Shown: positions 54,973 to 64,000, counted from the stretch's first letter. The stretch: DNA of 64,000 bases from Acetobacter sp. UBA5411 (GCF_002409645.1 NZ_DHNR01000033.1:1-64000), one strand, 5' to 3'. A program made the numbers and translations. The notes: generated by a model from the sequence alone, not told the origin.

Positions 54973-57411
54973 TCAGAATTGCTGGCCGAAGCCAAAGCGC
55001 AGAAGCTGCGTGCGGTCATTGTAACTGCGACGGATCGGCACGCCGCAATCGATGTTCAGCAGACCGAAAGGACTTTTCCAAGAGATACCGGCACCGGCGC
55101 TGACACGTGGCGTCAGGGTGTCACCACTCACGCCCTGATACAGGCCATACTGACCATCTTTTACCGGGTTGGTCAGACGACGACGAACGCGCAGACCCGC
55201 CAGACTACCGGTATCAACAAAGGCGCGGCCACGAAGTCCCATGGACGACGCATAGGGGATCGGGAAGTGAACCGTAATCGATCCCGTGTAGATAAAGCGG
55301 CCACCCAGCATATCTTCACCGGCACGGTTATGACCAACCGGCGTGTCCTGACCAATGGCGCGAGGCCCGACACCACCATCCCAGAAGCCACGCAGATTGT
55401 TACCACCGAGATAGAAGTTATCGATGATCCAGTCCTTGCTATGACCCCAGTCGGTCATGAAGCCGGTGCCCGCCTTGAATTCGACGGTCCAGTCATGATT
55501 GTTCATGAGATCGTCAAGCGGCAGATAGTACGCAGCGTCAAACTTTCCACGCAGATAGCGGGCATCACCACCCAGACCGGCGATATCGCCACCCAAACGC
55601 AGGATGAAGCCTTTATGCGGCAGCAGACGGCGGTCACGCGTATCATACTGCAGCACAGTTCCAAGCTGCGAGAGCAGGGAGTGGCCCTGGTTATCCAGAA
55701 TATACTGGGAAGAATGATCCCAGACACCGGAAACGCCACGTTCCATCAACGAGTAGTTGAAGGACTGCGACAGATGGTTGGTATAGGCGTAACCCATACG
55801 CAGGGTGATACCGTAACGGCTTTCAGAGTAGTTCTGATACGTCTGGTAGTGGTTGTTGATGTAGAACAGATCCGCACCTACCACGAGGTTACGGTTCATG
55901 AAGTACGGATCGGTAATCGAGGCATCAACCTGACGCTCGTAATAGGCCATGGTGCCTGAAATACCGGCGTCAATGCCGGTGCCGAGCAGGTTATGCTGCT
56001 TCAGGCCGATATTACCGATCACGCCAACGTCGGTGGAGTAACCGCCACCGAGGGAGAATTCACCCGTCGGCTTTTCCACGACACCGGTGGAAACATTGAC
56101 CTTGTCCGGCGCAGATCCCTGTCCCTGATTGATCGTAACCGTCTTGAAGTAGCCCAGATCCTCAAGGGACTGCTTGGCGTATTTCTTGAGAACCGGCGTG
56201 TACGGGTCGCCCTCGGACATCGGCATCTGACGACGGATAACATTGTCACGCGTGACAGTGTTCCCGTTGATGTCGAGCCGCTCGACATACATCCGCGGGC
56301 CTTCGCTCACATCAAACAGCAGATTGACGATCTGCTTTTCAGGGTTACGGGCAATCTCGGGACGAACCATCGCGAAGGGATTTCCTTCACTCTGAAGCGT
56401 CTCTTCCATGTTGGTCACGTTCTGCTGGACCGCGTTTCCGTCGTACCACTGGTTCGGGTAGACCTCGACATACTTACGCAGCTTCACAGCCGGCATATGT
56501 CTCAGGCTGGAACGGATATCGATCTTGCCCAGACGGTAGCGTGGCCCTTCCTTGATCGTGAACGTCACAAAGAAGGACTTGCGATCAGGTGACATTTCAC
56601 CGGTCGCATTGACCATCTGGAAATCAACAAAGCCATTGGCGAGGTAATAACGACGCAGCAGCTCTGCATCGTACCGCAGCCGCTCCGGGTTATACTGGTC
56701 AGCCGAAGAGAAGAAACGATACCAGGCCGTCTCCTTGGAAGAGACCACGCTGGCAAGCTGCGCTTCGCTGAAATGTCTGTTTCCGACAAACGTAATGCGC
56801 TTGATGAGGGTCTGCGGCCCCTCGTTGACCTGAAACACCACATCGACACGATTATGCGCCAGCTTGATCAACTGGGGCGTTACTTCGGCGCCGTAACGGG
56901 CCTTCTGGGCATAAACCTCAAGGATCTTCTGTCGATCGGATGTTGCCGACTCAGCTGTGAACACCGCGCGCGGACGCAAGCCAATCACCTTGCGAAGGTC
57001 TTCATCCTTCGCCGCATGATTACCCTCAAAGACGATTCTGTTGACGATGGGGTTTTCGACGACCTGCACCTGCAGCATGTTGCCTGACCGGTGCAGCGTC
57101 ACATCCTTGAAAAGACCCGTTGCGTAGAGCGTTTTCAACGAGCGATCGAGATCATCCTGATTGAAGGTGTCGCCCGGACGCGCCACCATATAGGACAGAA
57201 CCGTGCTGGTCTCGATACGGTCATTGCCGCGGACCTCGATTTCCTCGATACGCTGATTGCGGGAGATCACATCATCGCCGACCGTCTGCCGTGACGCTGC
57301 CGGGTGCTGATGCACCGGCATGAACTGAGCAGAGGCCTTCTGGGAAAACAGGGCGGGCAGCAGGCACACCGATGCAAGCAGAGCCGAACGTTTACTCTTC
57401 AACACCAGCAC
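54973..57411 (-). CDS. bamA: Outer membrane protein assembly factor BamA
   Basis: An 812-residue outer-membrane protein. The signal peptide ends near KASAQ. Five POTRA domains (about residues 55-430; the first has IEEIEVRGNDRIETSTVLSY) precede a 16-strand Omp85 barrel with the conserved VRGF-like motif NLRGFWDGG and a C-terminal aromatic residue (FGFGQQF). It catalyses insertion of beta-barrel proteins. The start is GTG at 57411 or a better spaced GTG at 57405. It lies downstream of rseP across a 250-bp gap and upstream of skp. Confidence 0.96.
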   Translation of the reverse strand: MLVLKSKRSALLASVCLLPALFSQKASAQFMPVHQHPAASRQTVGDDVISRNQRIEEIEVRGNDRIETSTVLSYMVARPGDTFNQDDLDRSLKTLYATGLFKDVTLHRSGNMLQVQVVENPIVNRIVFEGNHAAKDEDLRKVIGLRPRAVFTAESATSDRQKILEVYAQKARYGAEVTPQLIKLAHNRVDVVFQVNEGPQTLIKRITFVGNRHFSEAQLASVVSSKETAWYRFFSSADQYNPERLRYDAELLRRYYLANGFVDFQMVNATGEMSPDRKSFFVTFTIKEGPRYRLGKIDIRSSLRHMPAVKLRKYVEVYPNQWYDGNAVQQNVTNMEETLQSEGNPFAMVRPEIARNPEKQIVNLLFDVSEGPRMYVERLDINGNTVTRDNVIRRQMPMSEGDPYTPVLKKYAKQSLEDLGYFKTVTINQGQGSAPDKVNVSTGVVEKPTGEFSLGGGYSTDVGVIGNIGLKQHNLLGTGIDAGISGTMAYYERQVDASITDPYFMNRNLVVGADLFYINNHYQTYQNYSESRYGITLRMGYAYTNHLSQSFNYSLMERGVSGVWDHSSQYILDNQGHSLLSQLGTVLQYDTRDRRLLPHKGFILRLGGDIAGLGGDARYLRGKFDAAYYLPLDDLMNNHDWTVEFKAGTGFMTDWGHSKDWIIDNFYLGGNNLRGFWDGGVGPRAIGQDTPVGHNRAGEDMLGGRFIYTGSITVHFPIPYASSMGLRGRAFVDTGSLAGLRVRRRLTNPVKDGQYGLYQGVSGDTLTPRVSAGAGISWKSPFGLLNIDCGVPIRRSYNDRTQLLRFGFGQQF

Positions 57412-57663
57412 CCTTTCCGTCCTGAATTGTCACCATCAAGGCAGCCTTTCCGAACCGTCACTTTCAGGGAAACAGGCACCGGCACCATATGCACGGTTTC
57501 CTCCCCTGGGACACAGCTTTGCGTCCATCATGGGACTATCCGAACTTCCGGTCATCCTGCAAGCCAGTGATGCCGGTTTTCCGCATTATGCAAAAGGTTT
57601 TTTTAATAAACCCTGCCAGCAGGACACAGGGAGCGCCTCCCTGGACGCTCCCAAGGTGCTGCC
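57412..57663. other. Gap between rseP and bamA
   Basis: About 250 bp without a gene. It contains a GGGAGCG/CGCTCCC hairpin (57631-57652) just past the rseP stop on the minus strand, without an adjoining T-run, so it is at best a weak terminator. A separate bamA promoter is likely here. Confidence 0.4.
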
Positions 57664-58773
57664 TCATCCCGCCAGCGAGGACAGCCACTTGAAAAGACCG
57701 AAGCTGGAAAGATCATTGAAAGTGGAAAACAGGAACAGTCCGGCCAGCAGGGCAAATCCTGCCTGAAAACCCACTTCCTGTATCTTTTTCGGCACAGGAC
57801 GGCCTCGAATCGCTTCCACCAGATAGAACACCAGCCGGCCACCATCCAGAATCGGCACCGGGAACAGATTGATCAGCCCCAGATTGACCGAAAGCAGCGC
57901 CATGAAGGACAGCAGGCTGGCAAAGCCATACTGCGCGACCTGACCGGACATCTGCGCAATACGGAGCGGCCCACCAAGATCACGCGCCGTGTGCTGGCCG
58001 GTGATGATCTGAATCAGCCCATCCAGCGTCTGCACGGTCGTCATCCAGGTCGCCTTCGCTCCGCTAACAACAGCCTTCGGAAAGGACTGCGGCGCTCCCG
58101 GTGTCGAGGCGAACTCGATGCCGAGCTGGCCGATCGGCTTGGCCTGCGCTGAAGATGGCTTCACCGTGCCCAGTGTCACCGGCAGGGAGAGATCTTCCGC
58201 ACCACGCTTGATGTGAATCGTTGTCTGCTGCCCCGGTTCGGAAGCAACCTGCTTCTGGATCGCGGCAACATCGGAACTGCTCAGATCACCCAGACCGAGG
58301 ATGGTGTCCCCGGTTTTCAGCCCGGCGGTCGCAGCGGCGCTCCCCGCCTTTACACCAGCAACTTCATTGCGAGGGATGGGCTGACCGCAAGTTGCGAACA
58401 GCAGCACGAACAGCACGAACGCCAGCACGAAATTGAAAACCGGCCCGGCGAGGATAATGATCGCCCGCGACAGAACGGGCTTGTCATGGAACGTCCGTCC
58501 CGGCTCCCAAGCCGCCTTCTGCTCGTCGGTCGCCTCATCGGGGCCTTCGAACCCATGCGGCTTGACGAAACCACCCAGCGGAATCGGCCCTACACGCCAC
58601 TCGGTCCCGGCCTTGTCCGTCCAGCGGACCAGCGGTGGACCGAAGCCTATGGAGAAGGTCTCGACCTTCACCCCGCGCCAGCGTGCGGCGAGGTAATGAC
58701 CAAGTTCATGGATGAAGACCAGAACGCCGAGAACGACGCAGAACGCAAGAATCGTCCGGATCAGGTCATGCAT
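57664..58773 (-). CDS. rseP: Site-2 zinc metalloprotease RseP
   Basis: A 369-residue integral membrane protease. The zinc motif HELGH begins at residue 22 (FIHELGHYLAARW) and the third ligand lies in the C-terminal NLFPVPILDGGRL. One PDZ domain lies at about residues 128-200 (NEVAGVKAGSAAATAGLKTGD), fewer than the two of E. coli RseP. It performs intramembrane cleavage, in many bacteria of anti-sigma factors and signal peptides. GGAG lies 8 bases before the ATG. It is preceded by dxr with a gap of 48 bp. Confidence 0.95.
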   Translation of the reverse strand: MHDLIRTILAFCVVLGVLVFIHELGHYLAARWRGVKVETFSIGFGPPLVRWTDKAGTEWRVGPIPLGGFVKPHGFEGPDEATDEQKAAWEPGRTFHDKPVLSRAIIILAGPVFNFVLAFVLFVLLFATCGQPIPRNEVAGVKAGSAAATAGLKTGDTILGLGDLSSSDVAAIQKQVASEPGQQTTIHIKRGAEDLSLPVTLGTVKPSSAQAKPIGQLGIEFASTPGAPQSFPKAVVSGAKATWMTTVQTLDGLIQIITGQHTARDLGGPLRIAQMSGQVAQYGFASLLSFMALLSVNLGLINLFPVPILDGGRLVFYLVEAIRGRPVPKKIQEVGFQAGFALLAGLFLFSTFNDLSSFGLFKWLSSLAG

Positions 58774-58821
58774 GGGTCATACTCCTTTGCACACGCATCG
58801 CGGCGTGAGTTTCACGGCGGC

Positions 58822-59979
58822 TCAGGCAGCCCGCTTCAGGACACGCTCTTCCGCCGCACGGCGCGCTTCCGAGTCCCAGTGCAGGACCGCGTCCAGATCA
58901 TTGATGGCCGGAGCCCCGAGAGCCGTCATGACTGCCTCGACAATACGGGGAATATCGAGAAAGCCGATACGGTTGTTCAGGAAGGCCTCGACCGCAACCT
59001 CATTCGCGGCGGAAAGGATGGTGGACGCCGCTCCTCCGTCACGCAACGCCTGTCGCGCAAGCCGCAGCGCCGGAAAGCGCACTGGGTCCGGAGCTTCGAA
59101 CACCAGCGTCCCGAAAGTCGCCAGATCCAGACGGGGAGAGGTCGTCGCCATACGTTTCGGCCAGGCAAGGCAGTGCGCGATGGGAATACGCATATCGGCG
59201 GAGCCCATCTGGGCGATCAGGCTACCGTCTGTGTACTGCACCATACCGTGCACAACCGACTGAGGATGCACCAGCACGTCAATCCGGTCTTCGGTCAGCC
59301 CGAAAATCCGTGCCGCTTCGATGACTTCCAGCCCCTTGTTGAACATGGAGGCGGAATCGATGCTGATTTTCGCACCCATACTCCATGTCGGATGCTTCAG
59401 GGCCTGCGCGGGTGAGGCTGCTTCCATCTGTTCCAGCGTGGAAGTGCGGAACGGGCCACCGGACGCGGTCAGGATGATCTTTTCGACCTGATCTTCCTGA
59501 CGGTCCGCCATGGCCTGAAACACAGCGTTATGTTCGGAATCGACGGGAAGCAACGTCGCATTGGCGTCCTTGACGGCGCGCAGCATGACATCACCAGCGC
59601 AGACCAGCGCTTCCTTGTTGGCCAGCGCCACTGTGCGACCATTCTTCACGGCGGCAAGGGTCGGCTCCAGACCGGCGGCACCTGTAATCGCCGCCATGGT
59701 CCAGTCAGCGGGAACACCCGCCGCTTCGATAACGGCGGCACGACCACCACTGGCCTTTACATCGGTTCCGGCAAGCAGGGATTTCAGTTCCGGCAGCAGA
59801 GCCTCGTCCGCAATCACGGCCTGTTCCGCACGCAGCGCCTTCGCCTGCTCGGCCAGCAGCGCAACATTCCGGCCACCGACCAGAACCCGCACCGCCACAT
59901 CGTCGCCCGACTGATGCAGGAGATCGACCGTCGAGCAGCCGATGCTTCCCGTGCATCCCAGAACCGTTACTGTCTTCAT
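58822..59979 (-). CDS. dxr: 1-deoxy-D-xylulose 5-phosphate reductoisomerase
   Basis: A 385-residue NADPH enzyme of the MEP pathway. The Rossmann motif is VLGCTGSIGCST at the N-terminus. The metal and substrate site lies in VDSEHNAVFQ, with ILTASGGPFR and PTWSMGAKISIDSASM further on. It makes 2-C-methylerythritol 4-phosphate, the precursor of isoprenoids and thus of undecaprenyl phosphate. The ATG at 59979 has GAGG 5 bases upstream; a GTG one codon earlier is less likely. A terminator separates it from cdsA, so it may have its own promoter. Confidence 0.96.
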   Translation of the reverse strand: MKTVTVLGCTGSIGCSTVDLLHQSGDDVAVRVLVGGRNVALLAEQAKALRAEQAVIADEALLPELKSLLAGTDVKASGGRAAVIEAAGVPADWTMAAITGAAGLEPTLAAVKNGRTVALANKEALVCAGDVMLRAVKDANATLLPVDSEHNAVFQAMADRQEDQVEKIILTASGGPFRTSTLEQMEAASPAQALKHPTWSMGAKISIDSASMFNKGLEVIEAARIFGLTEDRIDVLVHPQSVVHGMVQYTDGSLIAQMGSADMRIPIAHCLAWPKRMATTSPRLDLATFGTLVFEAPDPVRFPALRLARQALRDGGAASTILSAANEVAVEAFLNNRIGFLDIPRIVEAVMTALGAPAINDLDAVLHWDSEARRAAEERVLKRAA

Positions 59980-60008
59980 CACCGCCTCATCTTACCCGCT
60001 TTATCCAG

Positions 60009-60042
60009 AAAAAACGACAGGGCTCCATGAAGAAGCCCTGTC
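60009..60042 (-). terminator. Terminator between cdsA and dxr
   Basis: On the minus strand GACAGGGCT / AGCCCTGTC (9 bp, 9-base loop) is followed by six T, ten bases past the cdsA stop. It splits the envelope cluster into two transcription units or attenuates the downstream part. Confidence 0.88.
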
Positions 60043-60051
60043 ATACTTCCG

Positions 60052-60936
60052 TCAGCGTCCCATCATCCGCATCAGAGCAGCGAGAATGTCGCCCACTCCA
60101 ACAGTCCAGAAACCTGCTCCCTGCTGTGCTGCGAGAGACAGCAGGGCTGCCAGTGGAGCCACCGCCAGCAACGCATCAAAACGATCGAGCAGTCCGCCAT
60201 GCCCAGGCAGCAGCGTGCCAGAGTCTTTTACGCCACGCCTGCGTTTCACAGCACTTTCGATCAGGTCACCTGTCTGGGCCACTATTCCCAAAAGCACAGC
60301 CCATCCCGCGCTCCTGAGCAGCACGGAAGACAGTGGCAAATTCCCATTTTTGTTGGACATCCACGCCAGCACCATACCCGCCAGCATAGCGCCTGCCAGA
60401 CCGCCCACAGCACCAGAGCGTGTTTTTCCCGGAGAAATGGAAGGAGCCAGCTTGGGGCCACCAACAAGACGTCCCACCAGATAGGCCGTGGAATCGCTGG
60501 CCACGACCAAAGCAATGACGAACACAACCGACCATATACCGGTATCGACACCAAGACGCAGCCACAGCAGTGAAGCGCCAGCCGCGACAATGATCGCGTT
60601 ACCGCACCACAGGGCCGGCCCGAATATGAAAGCACTCATGGGAAAGGCGACAAGCTGCGTCCAGCGGCCTGTATAGGCCACGATACCGGCGCACAGGGCC
60701 CATGCCAGATACAGCACGCCACGCCATGACCGCGTTGATAGGCCAAACAGTCCGGCCAGTTCAGAGGCCAGCCCGCACATGGTCAGAATGATGAGGCCGC
60801 CATAGATCACGCCGCCCGCGCCGATTGCTGTGGCGGCCACGATGATGAGCACTAATGCGGAAATGAGGCGTGGTCTGAGATCCTGCCAGTTCGAACCTTT
60901 AGCCGATCCGCTCGACGGAGAAACAGGACTGCTCAC
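60052..60936 (-). CDS. cdsA: Phosphatidate cytidylyltransferase
   Basis: A 294-residue integral membrane enzyme with about eight hydrophobic segments and the family signature near the C-terminus: ESAVKRRRGVKDSGTLLPGH followed by GGLLDRFD. It makes CDP-diacylglycerol from phosphatidate and CTP, the branch point of phospholipid synthesis. Its ATG overlaps the uppS stop by four bases. A strong terminator follows. Confidence 0.95.
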   Translation of the reverse strand: MSSPVSPSSGSAKGSNWQDLRPRLISALVLIIVAATAIGAGGVIYGGLIILTMCGLASELAGLFGLSTRSWRGVLYLAWALCAGIVAYTGRWTQLVAFPMSAFIFGPALWCGNAIIVAAGASLLWLRLGVDTGIWSVVFVIALVVASDSTAYLVGRLVGGPKLAPSISPGKTRSGAVGGLAGAMLAGMVLAWMSNKNGNLPLSSVLLRSAGWAVLLGIVAQTGDLIESAVKRRRGVKDSGTLLPGHGGLLDRFDALLAVAPLAALLSLAAQQGAGFWTVGVGDILAALMRMMGR

Positions 60937-61697
60937 GCCGGACGCGCACCAAAGCGACGTTCCCGGCGGGCATAAATCTCCAGCACCTGCATGAAGCTGG
61001 CTTCATTGAAGTCAGGCCAGAGCTGCTCAAGGAAAACCAGTTCGGCGTAAGCGCTCTGCCAGAGCAGGAAATTGGAAAGCCGATGCTCTCCGCTCGTACG
61101 GACAATGACATCCGGATCGGGGATACCCGCTGTAAGCAGATGGCGTGACACGACGTCTTCATCAATCGAATCGGGATCGATTTCGCCGCGCTGCGCTGCT
61201 CTCGCCAGTGCCTTGGCGGCCTGCACGATTTCGCTGCGTCCACCGTAGGACAGGGCGAGCAGCAGGGTCAGACCCGTATTGTGCGCTGTCAGTCGCTCGG
61301 CGCGCTCAAGCTCATCACAGAGATCGGGTCCGAAACGGTGCACTTCACCGACAAACAGGATGCGCACCTGCTGGCTGTGCAGTTCCGCCACCTTGTGACG
61401 GAGATAGAAACGGAGCAGCCCCTTCAGATCCGAGACCTCATCTGGGCCACGCCGCCAGTTTTCCGACGAAAACGCATAAAGGGTCAGATATTCAAGCCCC
61501 TGCTTCCGTGCAGCCTTCAGGCAACGGGTGACTGCCTCGGCTCCGGCGCGATGACCGGCGATACGCGGCAGCCCACGAGAGGCGGCCCATCGTCCGTTAC
61601 CATCCATGATGATCGCAACATGCCGGGGGATCGCACCGTCCGAAGACGCTCCGATCGTCGCCGGGCCTGTTGTCGCCGTTGCCAGAGGAAGAGGCAT
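60933..61697 (-). CDS. uppS: Undecaprenyl diphosphate synthase
   Basis: A 254-residue cis-prenyltransferase. The pyrophosphate-binding loop is HVAIIMDGNGRWA (residues 26-38). Later motifs are LTLYAFSSENWRRG and, near the C-terminus, VIVRTSGEHRLSNFLLWQSA. It makes the C55 carrier lipid for peptidoglycan and glycans. An extra N-terminal stretch of about 24 residues precedes the core. It lies 8 bp after frr and overlaps cdsA by 4 bp. Confidence 0.96.
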   Translation of the reverse strand: MPLPLATATTGPATIGASSDGAIPRHVAIIMDGNGRWAASRGLPRIAGHRAGAEAVTRCLKAARKQGLEYLTLYAFSSENWRRGPDEVSDLKGLLRFYLRHKVAELHSQQVRILFVGEVHRFGPDLCDELERAERLTAHNTGLTLLLALSYGGRSEIVQAAKALARAAQRGEIDPDSIDEDVVSRHLLTAGIPDPDVIVRTSGEHRLSNFLLWQSAYAELVFLEQLWPDFNEASFMQVLEIYARRERRFGARPA

Positions 61698-61705
61698 CCC
61701 TGAGA

Positions 61706-62269
61706 TCAGACCTGCTTGATCTCGCGCTCTTTTTCAGAAAGCGCCTCGTCGATTTTCTTCACATACTGGTCGGTGAGCTTCTGGATCGCATCCGACCAGG
61801 TCTTCACGTCGTCCTCGCTGATCTCGCCTTTCTTCTCGAAGCCCTTGGTCTTGTCCATGCCGTCACGACGGACACCGCGCACGGCAATCTTGGCGCCTTC
61901 GGAATACCGACCAGCGGCTTTGGCCAGCTCGTTACGGCGTTCTTCAGTCAACTGGGGGATCGGCACGCGTATGGTCTGGCCTTCGCCTGCCGGGTTGAGA
62001 CCGAGACCGGAATCGCGGATGGCTTTTTCAACCAGACCCGCCAGCGAACGGTCCCAGACCTGAACCGTCAGCATCCGCGCTTCCGGAGCCGCGATCGTCG
62101 CCACCTGCGTCAGCGGCACTTCACCACCATAAGCCTCGACACGCACCGGCTCCAGCAGGGCCGCATTGGCGCGTCCTGAACGCAGACCGGCGAAATCACG
62201 ACGCAGGCTGTCGAGCGCACCCTCCATACGGCGTGTCAGATCTTCAGTAAGCGTGTCCAGTTCAGCCAC
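61706..62269 (-). CDS. frr: Ribosome recycling factor
   Basis: A 187-residue RRF of normal length from a GTG at 62269, preceded by GGGGAG with an 8-base gap. A longer frame to 62320 begins in non-conserved sequence. Typical stretches are LRSGRANAALLEPVRVEAYGG near the N-terminus and VRGVRRDGMDKTK. It splits post-termination ribosomes with EF-G. It follows pyrH in the standard pyrH-frr-uppS-cdsA order. Confidence 0.96.
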   Translation of the reverse strand: MAELDTLTEDLTRRMEGALDSLRRDFAGLRSGRANAALLEPVRVEAYGGEVPLTQVATIAAPEARMLTVQVWDRSLAGLVEKAIRDSGLGLNPAGEGQTIRVPIPQLTEERRNELAKAAGRYSEGAKIAVRGVRRDGMDKTKGFEKKGEISEDDVKTWSDAIQKLTDQYVKKIDEALSEKEREIKQV

Positions 62270-62353
62270 GGCGGCTCTCCCCTCAACAGACCGGCGGCAA
62301 TGATCCGCACGCCGGTTCAAACATGAATGATTGATGAACGTCTTTGCGCTGTA

Positions 62354-63091
62354 TCAACCGGCTTCTTCAATCCGTGTAAATGGCCCCTCACCCCTCAGCA
62401 CACGCTGGAACGCACCCGCTTCGTGAATATTGAAGACGATGATCGGCAGTCTGTTCTCACGGGCGAGGCTGATGGCCGCGGCATCCATGACATTGAGATC
62501 GCGTGACAGAACTTCAAGATAGGTCAGGCTCTCATAGCGCTTGGCATCCGGATTCTTGCGGGGATCGGAGTCATAGACGCCGTCCACCTGCGTCCCCTTC
62601 AGCAGAATGTCGCAGTCCATCTCGGCGGCGCGCAGGGCAGCGGCCGTATCCGTTGTGAAGAACGGGTTACCCGTGCCGGCGGCGAAGATCACCACACGAC
62701 CTTTTTCCATGTGGCGGACAGCGCGGCGGCGGATATAGGGCTCGGCGATCGAAGACATGTGAATGGCGGACATGACCCGGGTCGGGATGCCTTCCCGCTC
62801 CAGAGCGTTCTGCACCATCAGTGCGTTGATGACGGTGGCCAGCATCCCGGCGTAATCACCCTGGGCGCGATCCATGCCGCGTGCTGCGGCTGTCAGTCCA
62901 CGGAAGATATTGCCACCTCCGACGACGAGGCAGACCTGAATGCCACTCTGTGCGACAGCAGCGACATCAGCGGCGATCCGGTCGACCGTCTGGGCGTCAA
63001 CGCCATACTGGCCGGTGCCCATCAACGCCTCACCGGAGATTTTCAGGAGCGCACGACGCGGCGTGGCGGGGCCTTCAGCGGTGATGTTCAT
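62354..63091 (-). CDS. pyrH: Uridylate kinase
   Basis: A 245-residue bacterial UMP kinase of the amino-acid kinase fold: [13 protein letters not shown] (phosphate loop), [27 protein letters not shown] and [22 protein letters not shown]. It makes UDP from UMP and ATP and is a hexamer regulated by GTP and UTP. The ATG at 63091 follows GAGG closely. rpsB and tsf, usually just upstream, are not here; a 330-bp gap and era are. Confidence 0.97.
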   Translation of the reverse strand: MNITAEGPATPRRALLKISGEALMGTGQYGVDAQTVDRIAADVAAVAQSGIQVCLVVGGGNIFRGLTAAARGMDRAQGDYAGMLATVINALMVQNALEREGIPTRVMSAIHMSSIAEPYIRRRAVRHMEKGRVVIFAAGTGNPFFTTDTAAALRAAEMDCDILLKGTQVDGVYDSDPRKNPDAKRYESLTYLEVLSRDLNVMDAAAISLARENRLPIIVFNIHEAGAFQRVLRGEGPFTRIEEAG

Positions 63092-63421
63092 GGTACCTCA
63101 ATGCGCGGATAATTCGGATGGTCTCTCCACGTCCCTCAACATCCTGCCGGACGAGCTGACATGGAACCCGAGGCCACGTCATATCGTCCGATGGCGTGTA
63201 TCACAAGAACAGACGTAAATATCCCTATAAAATTCAGGTTTAAACACCAGTGGCAGTTCTGGAAGAAAGCCTGCCTCTGCCTTCTTGCAATCCGGATTTA
63301 TATCTTTTCAGAGCTTTGTCCCGAACCTCACCAAGGAACGCCATCCCCTTGATCCCGACGTATCCAGTCAAGGGTTCGGGACCTTTTCGGAACGAAAACC
63401 CTGCAACACTCTGAGCAAGAC
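63092..63421. other. Gap between era and pyrH with a long inverted repeat
   Basis: About 330 bp without a gene. It contains a perfect 10-bp inverted repeat GTCCCGAACC (63318-63327) / GGTTCGGGAC (63373-63382). An alternative 7-bp hairpin CCCTTGA/TCAAGGG (63346-63352 and 63368-63374) overlaps its right arm by two bases. The two structures exclude each other at that point. The pyrH promoter presumably lies nearer 63100-63250. Confidence 0.5.
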
Positions 63422-64000
63422 TCAGGCGTTATCGTCCAGCCCGATGGCCCGCAGACGCGCCCGCTCCTCATCCCAGCCAGCACGCTCCTTCACATTGAGG
63501 AACAGATGACAGGGCCGATCCAGCAGGTCAGCCAGCTGAAGCCGCGCCTTGAGGCCGATTTCACGAATACGACGGCCACGCTCGCCGATCAGGATCGCCT
63601 TGTGGCTCGCCCTCCCAACATAGACGGTGACATCGATCCGCACGGATCCATCCGGACGCTCGACGAAACTCTCCGTCTCGACCGTTGCGCCATACGGTAC
63701 TTCCTCATGCGTCTGCAGAAAGATCTGCTCACGCACCAGTTCCGCCGCCAGCAACCGATCTGGCAGATCGGTCATGTCGTCTTCCGGATAAAGGAACGGG
63801 CCGAGCGGCAGGGACTCCGCCAGACGATCGAGCAGATCATCCACACCATTGCCTGTGCGGGCGCTGATCATGAAGACGTGCTCGACCGGAATCATCTCGG
63901 CAACCGCCGCCGTCAGAGGCAGCAGGGATTGCGGCGTCACCAGATCGGTCTTGTTCAGCACCAGCCAGACACGTCGTCCGGCCTTGGCCAACTGTTCGAT
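63422..64000 (-). CDS. era: GTPase Era (3' part; start beyond window)
   Basis: The C-terminal 192 codons of an Era-type GTPase; the reading frame is open to the window edge. The G4 motif NKTDLV lies near the start of the visible part and the G5 region is ISARTGNG. The KH RNA-binding domain contains GERGRRIREIGLKARLQLAD, followed by LFLNVKERAGWDEE, the standard Era ending. It binds the 3' end of 16S rRNA during 30S assembly. The N-terminal G1-G3 motifs are outside the window. Confidence 0.94.
   Translation of the reverse strand: MEQLAKAGRRVWLVLNKTDLVTPQSLLPLTAAVAEMIPVEHVFMISARTGNGVDDLLDRLAESLPLGPFLYPEDDMTDLPDRLLAAELVREQIFLQTHEEVPYGATVETESFVERPDGSVRIDVTVYVGRASHKAILIGERGRRIREIGLKARLQLADLLDRPCHLFLNVKERAGWDEERARLRAIGLDDNA

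Noticed and set aside
58213..59415. A 400-codon open frame opposite rseP and dxr
   Set aside because: It spans two well-supported genes on the other strand and has no coherent domain.
63373..63382. GGTTCGGGAC resembling a tRNA T-arm
   Set aside because: No acceptor, D-arm or anticodon arm can be folded around it. It is one arm of a longer inverted repeat.
1..64000. CRISPR arrays, insertion sequences, integrases, rRNA or tRNA genes
   Set aside because: I looked for regularly spaced repeats, transposase motifs, terminal inverted repeats and tRNA T-loops in the gaps and found none I could support.

Overview
The window reads as a chromosomal segment of an acetic acid bacterium (Acetobacteraceae, most likely Acetobacter or a close relative). 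The main reasons are a PQQ-dependent quinohaemoprotein alcohol dehydrogenase pair (adhA-adhB), a Tat-exported molybdenum/iron-sulphur/cytochrome aldehyde dehydrogenase of the AldFGH type, and a cyoABCD ubiquinol oxidase, together with alphaproteobacterial hallmarks: a PhyR/EcfG general stress pair, OlsB, a mitochondrial-like Suv3 helicase and the seven-iron ferredoxin FdxA. I see no rRNA, tRNA, CRISPR array, prophage or intact insertion sequence. Nearly everything is core genome.

Layout. 1-1.4 kb: divergent ecfG and phyR. 1.4-4.6 kb: an ABC-F ATPase (uup) facing a TPR/glycosyltransferase-like protein. 4.8-6.7 kb: htpG with its terminator. 6.9-11.1 kb: aldehyde dehydrogenase operon (cytochrome, then 2Fe-2S, then molybdopterin subunit), preceded by a 650-bp gap that holds a perfect 18-bp inverted repeat. 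11.7-12.3 kb: ssb. 12.9-16.6 kb: an apparent operon fur-like, olsB, lnt, XRE regulator. 16.7-23.7 kb: tusA-like, then surface-polysaccharide genes (glycosyltransferase, aminotransferase, WbpM/PglF-like dehydratase, WecA-like transferase) interleaved with a HAD phosphatase, a cysteine-rich CWC protein and a membrane-anchored unknown. 23.7-27.4 kb: cobalamin riboswitch, TonB-dependent receptor and NiCoT-type transporter. 27.5-33.6 kb: secreted unknown, MarR-type regulator, leucyl aminopeptidase, Suv3 helicase, fdxA. 33.9-38.2 kb: a frameshifted small membrane protein gene and cyoABCD. 38.7-39.4 kb: a Bax-inhibitor-1 family protein. 40-43.7 kb: adhA-adhB. 44-48.4 kb: rpmH, rnpA, yidD, yidC, engB, argB. 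48.5-50.4 kb: a small membrane protein with an isolated histidine-kinase dimerisation segment, gloA and a membrane acyltransferase. 50.6-63.1 kb: the conserved envelope cluster pyrH, frr, uppS, cdsA, dxr, rseP, bamA, skp, lpxD, fabZ, lpxA, lpxI. 63.4 kb to the end: the 3' part of era.

How they fit together. Ethanol is oxidised in the periplasm by AdhAB and the resulting aldehyde by the aldehyde dehydrogenase; both pass electrons to ubiquinone, which CyoABCD reoxidises. One 64-kb stretch thus encodes a nearly complete ethanol-to-acetate respiratory chain. The rest is largely envelope construction: undecaprenyl and isoprenoid precursors, phospholipid and lipid A steps, outer-membrane protein assembly, lipoprotein acylation, ornithine lipid and polysaccharide. 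The least explained items are the inverted repeat upstream of the aldehyde dehydrogenase operon, the orphan dimerisation-domain protein beside rpmH, the broken gene beyond cyoD, and a phyR/ecfG locus without nepR between the two genes.
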